Assembly (NCBI RefSeq): GCF_900108485.1
Contig: NZ_FNXF01000005.1
Coordinates: 186,001-250,000, forward strand
Direction of reading: 5' to 3'
Length of the DNA stretch: 64,000 bases
DNA from: Rheinheimera pacifica
GTDB taxonomy: Bacteria > Pseudomonadota > Gammaproteobacteria > Enterobacterales > Alteromonadaceae
Made by a program: the position numbers and the translations under genes. Position 1 is the stretch's first letter. Every line of letters begins with the position of its first letter. This document shows positions 55,076 through 64,000 of the stretch, in pieces. The notes beneath the pieces were generated by a model. That model did no database searches and was not told the DNA's origin. It saw only the letters and a list, made by a program, of their open reading frames with translations.

Positions 55076-55987
55076 TCAGGCCAGCTGAGGTGCCAGATAA
55101 GATATCGGCATATGGGCTTTGTCTTCAAAGGTAACAAATTCCCAGTTTTCCTGATTGGCCAGCACGGCACACAATAGCTGGTTATTCAGGGCATGGCCGG
55201 TTTTAAAAGCTTTAAACTCACCCAGAATACTGTAACCGGCCATATATAAATCGCCGATAGCATCGAGAATTTTGTGTTTAATAAATTCGTCTTCGTAACG
55301 CAGGCCGTCCTGGTTTAATACCCGGTATTCGTCCAGCACTACGGCGTTGTCAAAACTGCCACCCAAGGCCAGATTATTTGCACGCAGGTACTCTACCTCA
55401 TGCAAAAAACCAAAGGTGCGGGCACGGCTGATATCTTTAATAAAACCTGCGGCGGAGAAATCCATTTGCATATGCTGCGTGGTTTCTGCAATCACCGGGT
55501 GGTTAAATTCAATGGCAAAATCAATTTTAAACCCATGATGCGGTTTAAATTCGGCCCATTTGTCGCCGTCTTCTACCCGTACAGACTTCTTAATGCGGAT
55601 AAACTTTTTCGCCTGGCGCTGCTCTGCCACACCGGCTTCAAGCAGCAGATAAACGAATGGATTGGCACTGCCATCCATAATAGGAATTTCAGCTGAGTCT
55701 ACTTCAACCACCAGATTGTCGATCCCCAGCCCGGCAATGGCCGCCATCAGGTGTTCAGTGGTAGATAAGCGCACGCCATTTTCATTAATTAAACAGGTAC
55801 ACATCACCGTATCACCCACTAACTCAGGTGTTACTTTGAAATCGACCACAGGATCGAGATCAACACGACGGAACACGATACCCGTGTTGTCCGGCGCAGG
55901 TCGGAGAGTAAGCGTAACCTTTTCGCCTTTGTGCAATCCCACTCCAATGGAGCTGACTGTTTTGTCGATGGTACGTTGTTTAATCAT
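55076..55987 (-). CDS. lpxC: UDP-3-O-acyl-N-acetylglucosamine deacetylase
   Basis: A 303-residue zinc deacetylase, the committed step of lipid A synthesis. The zinc residues are in STTEHLMAA (His79 region) and [12 protein letters not shown] (His/Asp near 238). The start at 55987 with AGGAAG matches the family N-terminus [11 protein letters not shown]. It lies downstream of ftsZ with a 143-bp gap, as in E. coli. Confidence 0.97.
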   Translation of the reverse strand: MIKQRTIDKTVSSIGVGLHKGEKVTLTLRPAPDNTGIVFRRVDLDPVVDFKVTPELVGDTVMCTCLINENGVRLSTTEHLMAAIAGLGIDNLVVEVDSAEIPIMDGSANPFVYLLLEAGVAEQRQAKKFIRIKKSVRVEDGDKWAEFKPHHGFKIDFAIEFNHPVIAETTQHMQMDFSAAGFIKDISRARTFGFLHEVEYLRANNLALGGSFDNAVVLDEYRVLNQDGLRYEDEFIKHKILDAIGDLYMAGYSILGEFKAFKTGHALNNQLLCAVLANQENWEFVTFEDKAHMPISYLAPQLA

Positions 55988-56130
55988 AATTTCTTCCTGC
56001 TCAAATAATAAGCAATCACAAAATGGTGGCGAAGCATAGCATAATGTGACAATTATGCCAAATTCCACTGAACAGCAGCTTAACCCTGCTGTCGGCCCTG
56101 CCTGCAACTAAAACTATACTGAGTATAGAC

Positions 56131-57291
56131 TTAGTCGGCTTGTTTGCGTAAAAACGCCGGGATATCAAAAATATCGATATTCGCTTTGCTTTCTGGCTGT
56201 GCTTTCACGGCAGCGGCTGGCTGCTCTTCACGCATGGCCTGCGGTGCAGGTTTTTGCATGGTGTTACCGTGTTGTACGTACACAGGCATTGGCTCAGCGC
56301 GGTGGTTTTGCACCAGGCTGATATCCGGCCGGCGGTCTGCACCAATACCGGTGGCAACCACAGTTACGCGCAGTTCGTCATGCATGTTAGGGTCGATTAC
56401 CGCACCTACTACTACAGTGGCATTTTCAGACGCAAAAGCTTTTACTGCGTTACCAACAATTTCAAACTCTTCGATGCTGATATCTAAACCGGCAGTGATA
56501 TTAACCAGAATACCCTTGGCACCTGATAAATCAATATCCTCCAGCAGCGGGCTGGAAATAGCCTGCTCGGCGGCTTCTTCTGCCCGATCCGGGCCAGAAG
56601 CACGGCCACTGCCCATCATGGCGGTGCCCATTTCTGACATCACGGTACGTACGTCAGCAAAGTCAACGTTGATAAGGCCAGGCCGGGTAATTAACTCGGC
56701 AATACCCTGTACCGCACCTAACAGCACGTTGTTAGCGGCTTTAAACGCATCCAGCAGGCTGGTGCCTTTGCCCAGTACTTTTAACAACTTGTCATTTGGA
56801 ATAGTGATCAGCGAGTCAACGTGTTTGCTTAACTCCAGAATACCTTCGTCAGCATAAGCAGTACGCTTTTTACCTTCAAACGGGAATGGCTTAGTTACCA
56901 CTGCCACGGTTAGGATACCCAGCTCACGCGCCACTTCGGCCACGATTGGTGCTGCACCGGTACCTGTACCACCGCCCATACCGGCTGCGATAAAAATCAT
57001 ATCAGCGCCCTGCAGGGTTTTCTTGATGGTTTCGCGGTCTTCCTCGGCTGAACGGCGGCCAATTTCCGGGTTGGCACCAGCCCCTAAACCTTTAGTGACA
57101 TTGGCGCCTAACTGCAGCGTAATGTTGGCTGATGAATTACGCAGAGCCTGGGCGTCGGTATTGGCTGCAACAAACTCTACACCTTCGATATTGCTGGCAA
57201 CCATATACTCAACAGCGTTACCGCCGCCGCCGCCAACACCTATTACTTTAATAACAGCTTCTTCGCTGTGGTTTTCCATTAATTCAAACAT
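56131..57291 (-). CDS. ftsZ: Cell-division GTPase FtsZ
   Basis: A 386-residue tubulin-like GTPase forming the Z ring. The signature GGGTGTGAAP is near residue 106. The C-terminal peptide DIPAFLRKQAD, which binds FtsA and ZipA, is intact after a linker of about 50 residues. The start has GGAGAGAGAG upstream. It follows ftsA by 30 bp. Confidence 0.99.
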   Translation of the reverse strand: MFELMENHSEEAVIKVIGVGGGGGNAVEYMVASNIEGVEFVAANTDAQALRNSSANITLQLGANVTKGLGAGANPEIGRRSAEEDRETIKKTLQGADMIFIAAGMGGGTGTGAAPIVAEVARELGILTVAVVTKPFPFEGKKRTAYADEGILELSKHVDSLITIPNDKLLKVLGKGTSLLDAFKAANNVLLGAVQGIAELITRPGLINVDFADVRTVMSEMGTAMMGSGRASGPDRAEEAAEQAISSPLLEDIDLSGAKGILVNITAGLDISIEEFEIVGNAVKAFASENATVVVGAVIDPNMHDELRVTVVATGIGADRRPDISLVQNHRAEPMPVYVQHGNTMQKPAPQAMREEQPAAAVKAQPESKANIDIFDIPAFLRKQAD

Positions 57292-57321
57292 AGCTCTCTC
57301 TCCGTTTCTACGCTTACTAAC

Positions 57322-58557
57322 TTAAAATTCGCCTTTGAACCAGCTGCTGATCCGTTTGACGAAGCTACTTACTGAATCGCGCACATCAACATTTTTTTTC
57401 TGCTGGGTGCGTGCATCTTTACCGTACAACAACAGCCCTACCACGCTGGCATAAGCCGGGTCCTGTACGTACTCTTTTAAACCGGTAACATGCATAGGTT
57501 GCCCTACCCGTACCGGCATCTGAAAAATGTCTTCAGCAAATTCCACCGCACCTTCCATCTTGGCGGTACCACCGGTAAGCACAACACCGGCAGCAATTTG
57601 CTCTTCCAGGCCAGAGCTGCGAATTTCTTCCAGCACCAGCTCAAATAATTCCTGATAACGCGGCTCTACCACTTCGGCCAGCGTATGGCGCGACATAGAC
57701 CGTGCCGGCCTGCCGCCAACGCTTGGCACTTCGATGCTTTCTTCTTTCCCCACCATGCTGCGCAGTGCACAGGCGTACTGCACTTTGATGTCTTCGGCAT
57801 GGCTTAGCGGCGTGCGGAAAATTTTGGCAATATCACTGGTAACCTGATTACCGGCTACCGGGATAACCGCGGTGTGGCGCAGCGCACCATTGGTATAAAT
57901 AGAGATATCAATAGTACCGCCACCCATGTCCACTACGCAGACGCCAAGCTCTTTTTCATCGTCGGTCAGCACCGCGTAGCTGGAGGCCAGCGAGGTGAAA
58001 ATCAGCTGATCGACCTGCAGGCCGCAGCGCTCAACGCACTTTTCAATGTTCTTTGCCATATCGTTAGCACAGGTAATAATGTGCGCCCGGGCTTCCATTC
58101 GCACACCAGACATACCCACCGGGCTTTTAATGCCTTCTTGCATATCTACCGAGAATTCCTGCGGCAGCACATGCAACATGCGCCGCTCGGCCGAAATAGG
58201 CACGGATTTAGCAGCATGGATCACATTTGCGACGTCTTCTGCGGTCACTTCAGTGTCGTTAATCGGCACCATGCCGCTTTCATTCTGGCAGCGGATATGT
58301 TTACCGGTAATGCCTAAATACACCGAAGACACACGGCAATCTGCCATCAGCTCAGCTTCATCAATGGCGCGCTGCACAGCCTGTACCACCAGATTCAAAT
58401 CATTCACGCCGCCTTTGTCCATACCGCGGGATACATGCGTACCTACGCCAACAATGCTTAAGCGGTCATCAGCGGTAATTTCGCCCACCACCGCTTTTAT
58501 CTGGGCGGTGCCGATATCCAGGCCAACAATCAGATCTCTATCCAACGACTTAGTCAT
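57322..58557 (-). CDS. ftsA: Cell-division protein FtsA
   Basis: A 411-residue actin-like ATPase that tethers FtsZ to the membrane. The phosphate motif VGLDIGTAQIKAVVGE opens the protein and VVDMGGGTIDISIY is central. The C-terminal amphipathic helix (FVKRISSWFKGEF) is the membrane anchor. It overlaps ftsQ by 4 bp. Confidence 0.98.
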   Translation of the reverse strand: MTKSLDRDLIVGLDIGTAQIKAVVGEITADDRLSIVGVGTHVSRGMDKGGVNDLNLVVQAVQRAIDEAELMADCRVSSVYLGITGKHIRCQNESGMVPINDTEVTAEDVANVIHAAKSVPISAERRMLHVLPQEFSVDMQEGIKSPVGMSGVRMEARAHIITCANDMAKNIEKCVERCGLQVDQLIFTSLASSYAVLTDDEKELGVCVVDMGGGTIDISIYTNGALRHTAVIPVAGNQVTSDIAKIFRTPLSHAEDIKVQYACALRSMVGKEESIEVPSVGGRPARSMSRHTLAEVVEPRYQELFELVLEEIRSSGLEEQIAAGVVLTGGTAKMEGAVEFAEDIFQMPVRVGQPMHVTGLKEYVQDPAYASVVGLLLYGKDARTQQKKNVDVRDSVSSFVKRISSWFKGEF

Positions 58558-59306
58558 GCTTTTCTCTTTTGTTCAGTGCTGTAACGCACCGCTATACCGG
58601 TGTCGTAGCGTAAATCTACTTCGGCTACGGCTTCGGTTTTGTGTTTACTGATCACCGGATACAACTCAATAAAGCGCTGTAACCGTTTTAAAGTGTCTTC
58701 ACGCCCAAGCTTTAGTGCAACACCGTTGCTCAGGCTTACCTGCCAGGAAAAACGCTCGGTTAATCCCAGCGCCACAGCATTAAATTTATGCAGAGCCAGC
58801 AGGCCCTGCATATGGTGGAACATGGCCAGTGCATCCTGTTGGCTGCCTTCGGGGCCGGTTAACATTGGCAATGCTGTTTTCAGCTGTTCTACGGGCGCCT
58901 GAAAAACCTCACCCTGTGTATTAAGCAATTGCTGCTGATTCCAGATTGCTACCGGTCGTTGTTCTGTTACAACCACAACCAGGGCGTCAGGCCATTGTTT
59001 GCGCACGGCCACCTGATATACCCAGGGTTGCTGTAACAGGAACTGCTGCACCTGATCCACGTTCACACTAAAAAAGTTACCCACGTACTGCTGTTGCAAT
59101 GTCTGGTGCAGGACGGTGGCATCGATATGATGAAAATCACCGTACAAACGCACCTGACGTACCGGCGCACTTTGCTGGCTTTGCATCCAGTCGCTGATTT
59201 TCGTTCCTGTCCAGGCCAGCGCTGCTACTGCCACAATAAAAAACAACACTCCGGCATAAAATGCCGGGCGTTGTTTAAATTGCAGCTGAGGCAGGCGCCA
59301 GTTCAT
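58554..59306 (-). CDS. ftsQ: Cell-division protein FtsQ
   Basis: A 250-residue single-span protein. The anchor is at residues 15-33, a POTRA domain is near 47-115 (VRQVRLYGDFHHIDATVLHQ) and the FtsQ domain follows. It links FtsB/FtsL in the divisome. It begins 2 bp after ddlB ends and overlaps ftsA by 4 bp. Confidence 0.96.
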   Translation of the reverse strand: MNWRLPQLQFKQRPAFYAGVLFFIVAVAALAWTGTKISDWMQSQQSAPVRQVRLYGDFHHIDATVLHQTLQQQYVGNFFSVNVDQVQQFLLQQPWVYQVAVRKQWPDALVVVVTEQRPVAIWNQQQLLNTQGEVFQAPVEQLKTALPMLTGPEGSQQDALAMFHHMQGLLALHKFNAVALGLTERFSWQVSLSNGVALKLGREDTLKRLQRFIELYPVISKHKTEAVAEVDLRYDTGIAVRYSTEQKRKA

Positions 59307-59308
59307 GC

Positions 59309-60238
59309 TTATTTTGTTCCTTCGGTCTGGTTAAGTATTGCCAGTACCAATTGCTGAAAGCTCAGGCCAGCGGCTTTAGCGGCCATCGGTACCAACGATT
59401 TTTCTGTCATACCCGGCACAGTGTTTACTTCCAGTAAATAATGCTGGCCGCTTTGGTCCAGCATAATGTCTACCCGGCCCCAACCTGATGCACCCACCGC
59501 ATTAAACGCTTTAAGCGCTGTGTCTTGCATCGCGGCGGTTTGCTCTGCGCTTAACGGCGCCGGGCATAAATATTCAGTGTTATTAGCCTGGTATTTGGCT
59601 TCGTAGTCATAAAATGCGCGGGGTGTGCGCATTTCCACTACCGGCAGTACCTGACCATTTAACATAGCGACGGTAAACTCGCGGCCATTTATCCAGCGTT
59701 CAACTAAAATTTCGCTGTCGTATTTCAGGGCAGCACTAATGGCCTGCTCCAGCTCTTCTGCCGTGCTGGCGGCACTCATACCAATGCTGGAACCTTCATT
59801 GGCTGGCTTAACCATTACTTTGCCGCCCAGGCTGGCCAGCAAACCGGCAAAGTCGGTGTCGCTGTTGTGTACTACGGCAAAAGGGGCCGTTGGCAGCTGT
59901 TGCGCCAAAAACAGCCATTTACAGCGGATTTTGTCCATCGCCAGCGCTGAACCCAGTACACCGCTGCCGGTGTAAGGTAAGCCCAGTTGTTGCAGTGCGC
60001 CCTGCATGCTGCCGTCTTCACCACCACGGCCGTGTAACACAATAAATACCCGTTGAGCTGCACTGGCCGCCAGTTCAGCCAGCGACTGGGTTTGTGGATC
60101 AAAAGCAAAGGCATTTACACCGGCATCTTGCAGTGCTTTTAATACTGCCGAGCCAGAGCGTAGCGACACTTCGCGCTCGGCGGAGTTACCACCAAACATT
60201 ACGGCGACTTTACCAAAAGCCTTTACATTGCTACTCAT
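59309..60238 (-). CDS. ddlB: D-alanine--D-alanine ligase
   Basis: A 309-residue ATP-grasp ligase making D-Ala-D-Ala for peptidoglycan. It starts with the [14 protein letters not shown] phosphate loop (residues 16-29) and carries NEGSSIGMS and the C-terminal [17 protein letters not shown]. Its ATG overlaps the murC stop (ATGA). Confidence 0.97.
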   Translation of the reverse strand: MSSNVKAFGKVAVMFGGNSAEREVSLRSGSAVLKALQDAGVNAFAFDPQTQSLAELAASAAQRVFIVLHGRGGEDGSMQGALQQLGLPYTGSGVLGSALAMDKIRCKWLFLAQQLPTAPFAVVHNSDTDFAGLLASLGGKVMVKPANEGSSIGMSAASTAEELEQAISAALKYDSEILVERWINGREFTVAMLNGQVLPVVEMRTPRAFYDYEAKYQANNTEYLCPAPLSAEQTAAMQDTALKAFNAVGASGWGRVDIMLDQSGQHYLLEVNTVPGMTEKSLVPMAAKAAGLSFQQLVLAILNQTEGTK

Positions 60239-61704
60239 GCCTGTACTCCTGCGCTGGCTTTAAGTTGTTCAATATTCAGCTGCATAGCAGCCAGCTTTTT
60301 CACTAAAGCACCGATATTGCCGGCACCTTGTGTCAGCACTACATCCCCATCCTGCAGCACACCTGCCAGGCTGGCAGCCAGTTCGGCGGGCTCGGCAACA
60401 TAAATCGGGTCCAGCGTGCCGCGGGCGCGGATAGAGCGGCATAAACTGCGGCTGTCAGCCCCGGCGATAGGCGCTTCTCCGGCTGAATACACTTCCAGCA
60501 GCAACAGCTTATCTACCGTGGACAGCACTTTGGCGAAGTCTTCGTACAAATCGCGGGTACGGGTAAAGCGGTGCGGCTGATAAGCCATAACCAGACGACG
60601 CTGCGGCCAGGCAGCCCGTGCCGCAGCAATAGTGGCCGCCACTTCGGTTGGGTGATGGCCGTAATCGTCCAGCAGCAGTACTTTGCCGTTACCGGTATCA
60701 AATTCACCGTACTGCTGAAAACGCCGGCCTATGCCCTCAAACTTGCTCAGCGCAGCCAGTATGGCCTGCTCGCTGATACCTTCGTCCAGTGCCAGCGCAA
60801 AGGCGGCAGTGGCATTTAACGCATTATGTTTACCGGGTAAATTCAGTATGACTTCACGCTGATTACCGCTGTTGTCGCCAATAGTGTTGTCGGTGATCAC
60901 AAACCGGCTTTGGGTGCCGCTTTGGCTGAATTCACTGATGACAAAATCAGCGTCGTCACTAAAGCCGTACGTCAGCACGGTGCGGCCGATTTGCGGTATC
61001 AGCGCGCGTAACACCGGATCGTCGATACATACCACTACCACGCCGTAAAATGGCAGGTTGTGGCAAAATTCCAGATAAGTAGCTTTTAGCTTTTCAAAGT
61101 CGCCCTGGTAGGTGTCCATGTGATCAGCTTCGATATTGGTGATCACCGTAGCCAGGGGTTGCAGATGCAGGAAAGACGCGTCGCTCTCGTCGGCTTCGGC
61201 AATTAAATAGCGCCCGCTACCCAGCCGCGCATTAGAACCGGCTGAATTAAGCAAGCCACCAATAACAAAAGTAGGATCGGTACCGGCTTCGGCGAAAATA
61301 GACGCCAGCAAACTGGTGGTAGTGGTTTTACCGTGCGTACCGGCGACGGCGATACCGTGGCGAAAGCGCATTAGCTCACCGAGCATTTCTGCACGGCGCA
61401 CCACCGGAATACGTAACTCGCGCGCGGCGGCCACTTCCGGGTTGTTGCTGTTGATAGCACTTGAAACTACCACTACACTGGCGCCGTTAACATGGCCGGC
61501 ATCATGGCCAAACAGCACTTTTGCGCCCAGCGTAATTAAGCGCTCGGTAACAGCATTGGGTGCAATGTCGGAGCCCGATACGTTATAACCTTCATTAACC
61601 AGTACTTCGGCAATACCGCCCATACCGGCACCACCAATGCCAACAAAGTGAATACGCTCAACACGGCGCATGGCTAGTTTTTTCTGTTGCGGTGTACTTA
61701 TCAT
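60235..61704 (-). CDS. murC: UDP-N-acetylmuramate--L-alanine ligase
   Basis: A 489-residue Mur ligase adding L-Ala to UDP-MurNAc. The Rossmann start [16 protein letters not shown] and the ATP loop [13 protein letters not shown] are intact. The start at 61704 is chosen because it overlaps the murG stop by ATGA and follows AGGA; a frame extending to 61746 lies inside murG. Confidence 0.97.
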   Translation of the reverse strand: MISTPQQKKLAMRRVERIHFVGIGGAGMGGIAEVLVNEGYNVSGSDIAPNAVTERLITLGAKVLFGHDAGHVNGASVVVVSSAINSNNPEVAAARELRIPVVRRAEMLGELMRFRHGIAVAGTHGKTTTTSLLASIFAEAGTDPTFVIGGLLNSAGSNARLGSGRYLIAEADESDASFLHLQPLATVITNIEADHMDTYQGDFEKLKATYLEFCHNLPFYGVVVVCIDDPVLRALIPQIGRTVLTYGFSDDADFVISEFSQSGTQSRFVITDNTIGDNSGNQREVILNLPGKHNALNATAAFALALDEGISEQAILAALSKFEGIGRRFQQYGEFDTGNGKVLLLDDYGHHPTEVAATIAAARAAWPQRRLVMAYQPHRFTRTRDLYEDFAKVLSTVDKLLLLEVYSAGEAPIAGADSRSLCRSIRARGTLDPIYVAEPAELAASLAGVLQDGDVVLTQGAGNIGALVKKLAAMQLNIEQLKASAGVQA

Positions 61705-62801
61705 AAATTCTGTCCTGTTACTTGCTGACCTACTACCTGCTGACATAGCGCCACTACCTGTGCTGTAGCATGATCCAACGCACAGGCACGCGCTTTGACG
61801 GCCATTTGCTGTAACGGTGCTTTACTGTGTAACCATTGCTGCAGCAGCGGCAGCAAGCGTTGTTCCGTTAACTCGTGCTGCGCCAGCAACAACGCTGCAC
61901 CCTGTTCAGTTAACCAGCGTGCATTAGCACTCTGGTGATCATCTATCGCGCTTGGCAGCGGTACAAACACTGCCGCCACACCGGCACACGCCAGCTCACT
62001 AACGGTAGAGGCCCCGGCACGGCAAATTACTACATCGGCCCAGGCATAGGCCTGCGCCATATCGTCAATAAATGCACAGGCCTGCGCGGTTAAATTGGTA
62101 TTGCCCAGTTGCTGATACTGCTGTTCTGTCTGCAGTTGCATGGCTTTACCGGTTTGGTGGCGCACTTCAAGTACACCAGCCTGCGTTGCTTTGGCAAAAA
62201 TGGCCGGTAATTTATCGTTTAATGCCTGCGCCCCCAAGCTGCCGCCCACGACCAATACTTTTAAACTGCCGCTGTAATCATGTGCGGTGGCAATATTGAT
62301 AAGCTCTGCCCGCACCGGATTACCCACCAGCTGTTGCTTGGCATGGCCAGCAAAAGCAGCAGGAAAGGCTACCAGCACCTTGCGGGCCAGTTTAGCCAGC
62401 AGCCGGTTGGTGCTGCCTGCTACGGCGTTTTGTTCGTGAATAAACAGCGGTAGCCGTTTTAACCAGGCGGCCACACCACCGGGGCCACTGGCATAGCCAC
62501 CAAAACCCAGCACCAGATCCGGCTGCACGGTGTTAAGCACCTGGCGTGCCTGTAATAACGACTTAAGCAGCATCCAGGGCGCGGTTATCAAAGACAACAC
62601 CCCTTTACCACGCAGCCCGGCAACGTTAACAGCGTGAAATGGCCAGCCGAATTGCGGCACCAACGTCGCTTCCATCCGGTTAGCCGTACCCAGCCAGTGA
62701 ATTTGCCAGCCCGCTGCCGACAGCGCTGTAGCCACGGCCTGCGCCGGGAAAATATGACCACCGGTGCCGCCTGCCATAATCAGAATGCGCGGTTTAGTCA
62801 T
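61701..62801 (-). CDS. murG: MurG glycosyltransferase
   Basis: A 366-residue peripheral membrane enzyme that makes lipid II from lipid I. The glycine-rich loop [12 protein letters not shown] is at residues 9-20, a second [10 protein letters not shown] near 190, and the signature [13 protein letters not shown] near 265. It overlaps ftsW by 8 bp upstream and murC by 4 bp downstream. Confidence 0.98.
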   Translation of the reverse strand: MTKPRILIMAGGTGGHIFPAQAVATALSAAGWQIHWLGTANRMEATLVPQFGWPFHAVNVAGLRGKGVLSLITAPWMLLKSLLQARQVLNTVQPDLVLGFGGYASGPGGVAAWLKRLPLFIHEQNAVAGSTNRLLAKLARKVLVAFPAAFAGHAKQQLVGNPVRAELINIATAHDYSGSLKVLVVGGSLGAQALNDKLPAIFAKATQAGVLEVRHQTGKAMQLQTEQQYQQLGNTNLTAQACAFIDDMAQAYAWADVVICRAGASTVSELACAGVAAVFVPLPSAIDDHQSANARWLTEQGAALLLAQHELTEQRLLPLLQQWLHSKAPLQQMAVKARACALDHATAQVVALCQQVVGQQVTGQNL

Positions 62802-64000
62802 TGCGGCCTCCGCTGATGGCGTGTTTGCCTTTTAGCCGCACTTCAAAATCTATCCGCAGTAATAATGCGGCAGTGGCCAGCATAATAATTAAACTGCTGC
62901 CGCCAGAGCTGACAAACGGCAGCGTTAAACCTTTGGTAGGTAAAGCGCCGGTAGCCACCCCAATATTTACCGCCGACTGAAAACCAATCCAGATTGCCAG
63001 TGCATAGGCCAAAAAGCCGTGGAAGCTCATATTTTTTGCCAAAGCACGCTGGCCTATCCACAGCGCGCGGTATACCAGCATAAAAATAAGTGCTAACAGC
63101 AGGGTTACGCCGATAAAGCCGGTTTCTTCAGCGATCACCGCCAGAATAAAATCAGTATGGGCTTCCGGCAGGTATTCCAGCTTCTGAATACTGTTACCCA
63201 GGCCCTGACCAAACCAGCCGCCGCGGCCAAATGCCATTAACGACTGTGTTAACTGATAACCACTGCCAAACGGATCGGCCCAGGGGTCCAGAAATGCTGT
63301 CACCCGTTTCCAGCGGTATTCGCTGTATATAATCAGTACACCAATCGCCATTAACCCGGTAAAAATAAGGCCAAAGAACTGCCATAATTTGGCGCCTGCC
63401 AGAAACAGCAAGGCCACAGCAGTGGCAAACATCACAATTACTGTGCCTAAATCCGGCTGCATCAGTAGCAGTACGGCAAAGGCGAATAACACCAACAAGG
63501 GTTTTAAGAAGCCTTTTAAATTTTCGCGCACTTCTTCATGGCGCCGTACCAGGTAACTGGACAGGTAAACAAAGAAGAACAGCTTGGCCGGCTCGGCCGA
63601 CTGCAAACCAATAGGACCAATGGCCAACCAGCGGGTACTGCCATTAACATTACGGCCAAACAGCAATACCGCTATCAATAGTGCCAGCCCGGTAAACAGC
63701 AGTAACATATTGCTGTTGTGCCACCATTGCACCGGAATATTTATTACCACTAAGGCTGCAGAAAAGCCCAGCCCCAGGTACACCAGATGGCGGATAGTAA
63801 AATGCAGCTCATTGCCATGCAGCCGGGCTGCAACCGGTACCGACGCGCTGGTAACCATTACCACACCCACCGCCAGAATAAGCAGCAGCAAGGTAAGAAA
63901 CAGTTTGTCATAGGCGGCGCCATCGTCGGCATTCCACCAGTTGGTAATAATGTGCAGCGGGTTTTGCAGCTGAGTTTTCAGCGTATCCAGTGCCAGCTGT
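62794..64000 (-). CDS. ftsW: Peptidoglycan glycosyltransferase FtsW, N-terminus beyond window
   Basis: At least 401 residues are visible with the frame still open at the right edge, so the true start lies outside. An internal TTG at 63891 is not the start: the preceding in-frame codons encode NWWNADDGAAYDKLFLTLLL, the normal run-up to the first membrane span. SEDS-family features include the EPAKLFFFVYLSSYL segment, the extracellular loop with DPWADPFGSGYQLTQSLMAFGRGGWFG, and PLPFVSSGGSS-like TLPFVSSGGSSL near the end. It polymerises septal glycan. Confidence 0.96.
   Translation of the reverse strand, partial: QLALDTLKTQLQNPLHIITNWWNADDGAAYDKLFLTLLLLILAVGVVMVTSASVPVAARLHGNELHFTIRHLVYLGLGFSAALVVINIPVQWWHNSNMLLLFTGLALLIAVLLFGRNVNGSTRWLAIGPIGLQSAEPAKLFFFVYLSSYLVRRHEEVRENLKGFLKPLLVLFAFAVLLLMQPDLGTVIVMFATAVALLFLAGAKLWQFFGLIFTGLMAIGVLIIYSEYRWKRVTAFLDPWADPFGSGYQLTQSLMAFGRGGWFGQGLGNSIQKLEYLPEAHTDFILAVIAEETGFIGVTLLLALIFMLVYRALWIGQRALAKNMSFHGFLAYALAIWIGFQSAVNIGVATGALPTKGLTLPFVSSGGSSLIIMLATAALLLRIDFEVRLKGKHAISGGRND

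Noticed and set aside
56144..56857. 237-residue plus-strand frame opposite ftsZ
   Set aside because: Antisense shadow of ftsZ, with no start signal or family pattern.
63891..63891. TTG as the start of ftsW
   Set aside because: The reading frame stays open to the window edge with typical FtsW N-terminal sequence, so the gene is truncated by the window.

Overview
The window comes from a gammaproteobacterium. The housekeeping gene order matches the classic enterobacterial stretch ftsW-murG-murC-ddlB-ftsQ-ftsA-ftsZ-lpxC / secA-mutT-yacG-zapD-coaE-pilD-pilC-pilB-pilA-nadC-ampD-ampE-pdhR-aceE-aceF-lpd-acnB-yacL. Details such as the LacI-type operators before a TonB receptor, the acnB-yacL pair and the M13 lipoprotein suggest a Rheinheimera/Alishewanella-like aquatic bacterium. 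That genus-level guess is inference, since there is no rRNA in the window. No tRNA, rRNA, CRISPR array or intact insertion sequence was seen.

Layout. 1-5.9 kb: partial short-chain dehydrogenase, a TonB-dependent receptor preceded by two palindromic LacI-family-type operators, then glnK-amtB (nitrogen sensing and ammonium uptake) and yacL. 6.1-8.7 kb: acnB. 9.2-32.7 kb: an accessory block lying between acnB and lpd, which are near neighbours in enterobacteria. It holds an M13 peptidase lipoprotein; a DUF2157/DUF4401/GDYXXLXY membrane operon; an XRE/DUF3612 regulator divergent from a stand-alone protein resembling one internal domain of malate synthase G; small metalloprotease, membrane and outer-membrane genes; two near-identical rof (Rho-inhibitor) paralogues flanking a secreted ADP-ribosylglycohydrolase-fold protein, a glutaminase and a PepSY protein; a putative membrane-active toxin with two related immunity-like membrane proteins; YbjQ/M48 genes; ccdAB; a NERD protein; an AT-rich Sll1717-type ATPase; and the wreck of a Tai4-like immunity gene. 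32.7-39.5 kb: pyruvate dehydrogenase operon pdhR-aceE-aceF-lpd with a perfect 19-bp PdhR palindrome. 39.9-43.6 kb: ampE, ampD, a retropepsin-like protease, nadC and a MntA/HepT toxin-antitoxin pair. 43.7-51.1 kb: a cold-shock/DUF1294 protein and the type IV pilus genes pilA-pilB-pilC-pilD, running into coaE, zapD and yacG. 51.1-64 kb: mutT, secA, dciA, lpxC and the division/cell-wall cluster ftsZ back to a truncated ftsW.

How the parts work together. The right third is a tightly coupled cell-division and peptidoglycan operon with 4-bp and 8-bp overlaps. The centre feeds carbon from pyruvate into the TCA cycle (PDH complex, aconitase), and both ends may share PdhR control. The pilus genes form a complete minimal pilin/ATPase/platform/peptidase set. 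The accessory block looks like a hotspot of conflict genes (toxins, immunity, antitoxins, possible defence ATPase) among regulators and envelope proteins. Several intergenic gaps carry a dispersed 130-160 bp inverted-repeat element sharing a core motif.
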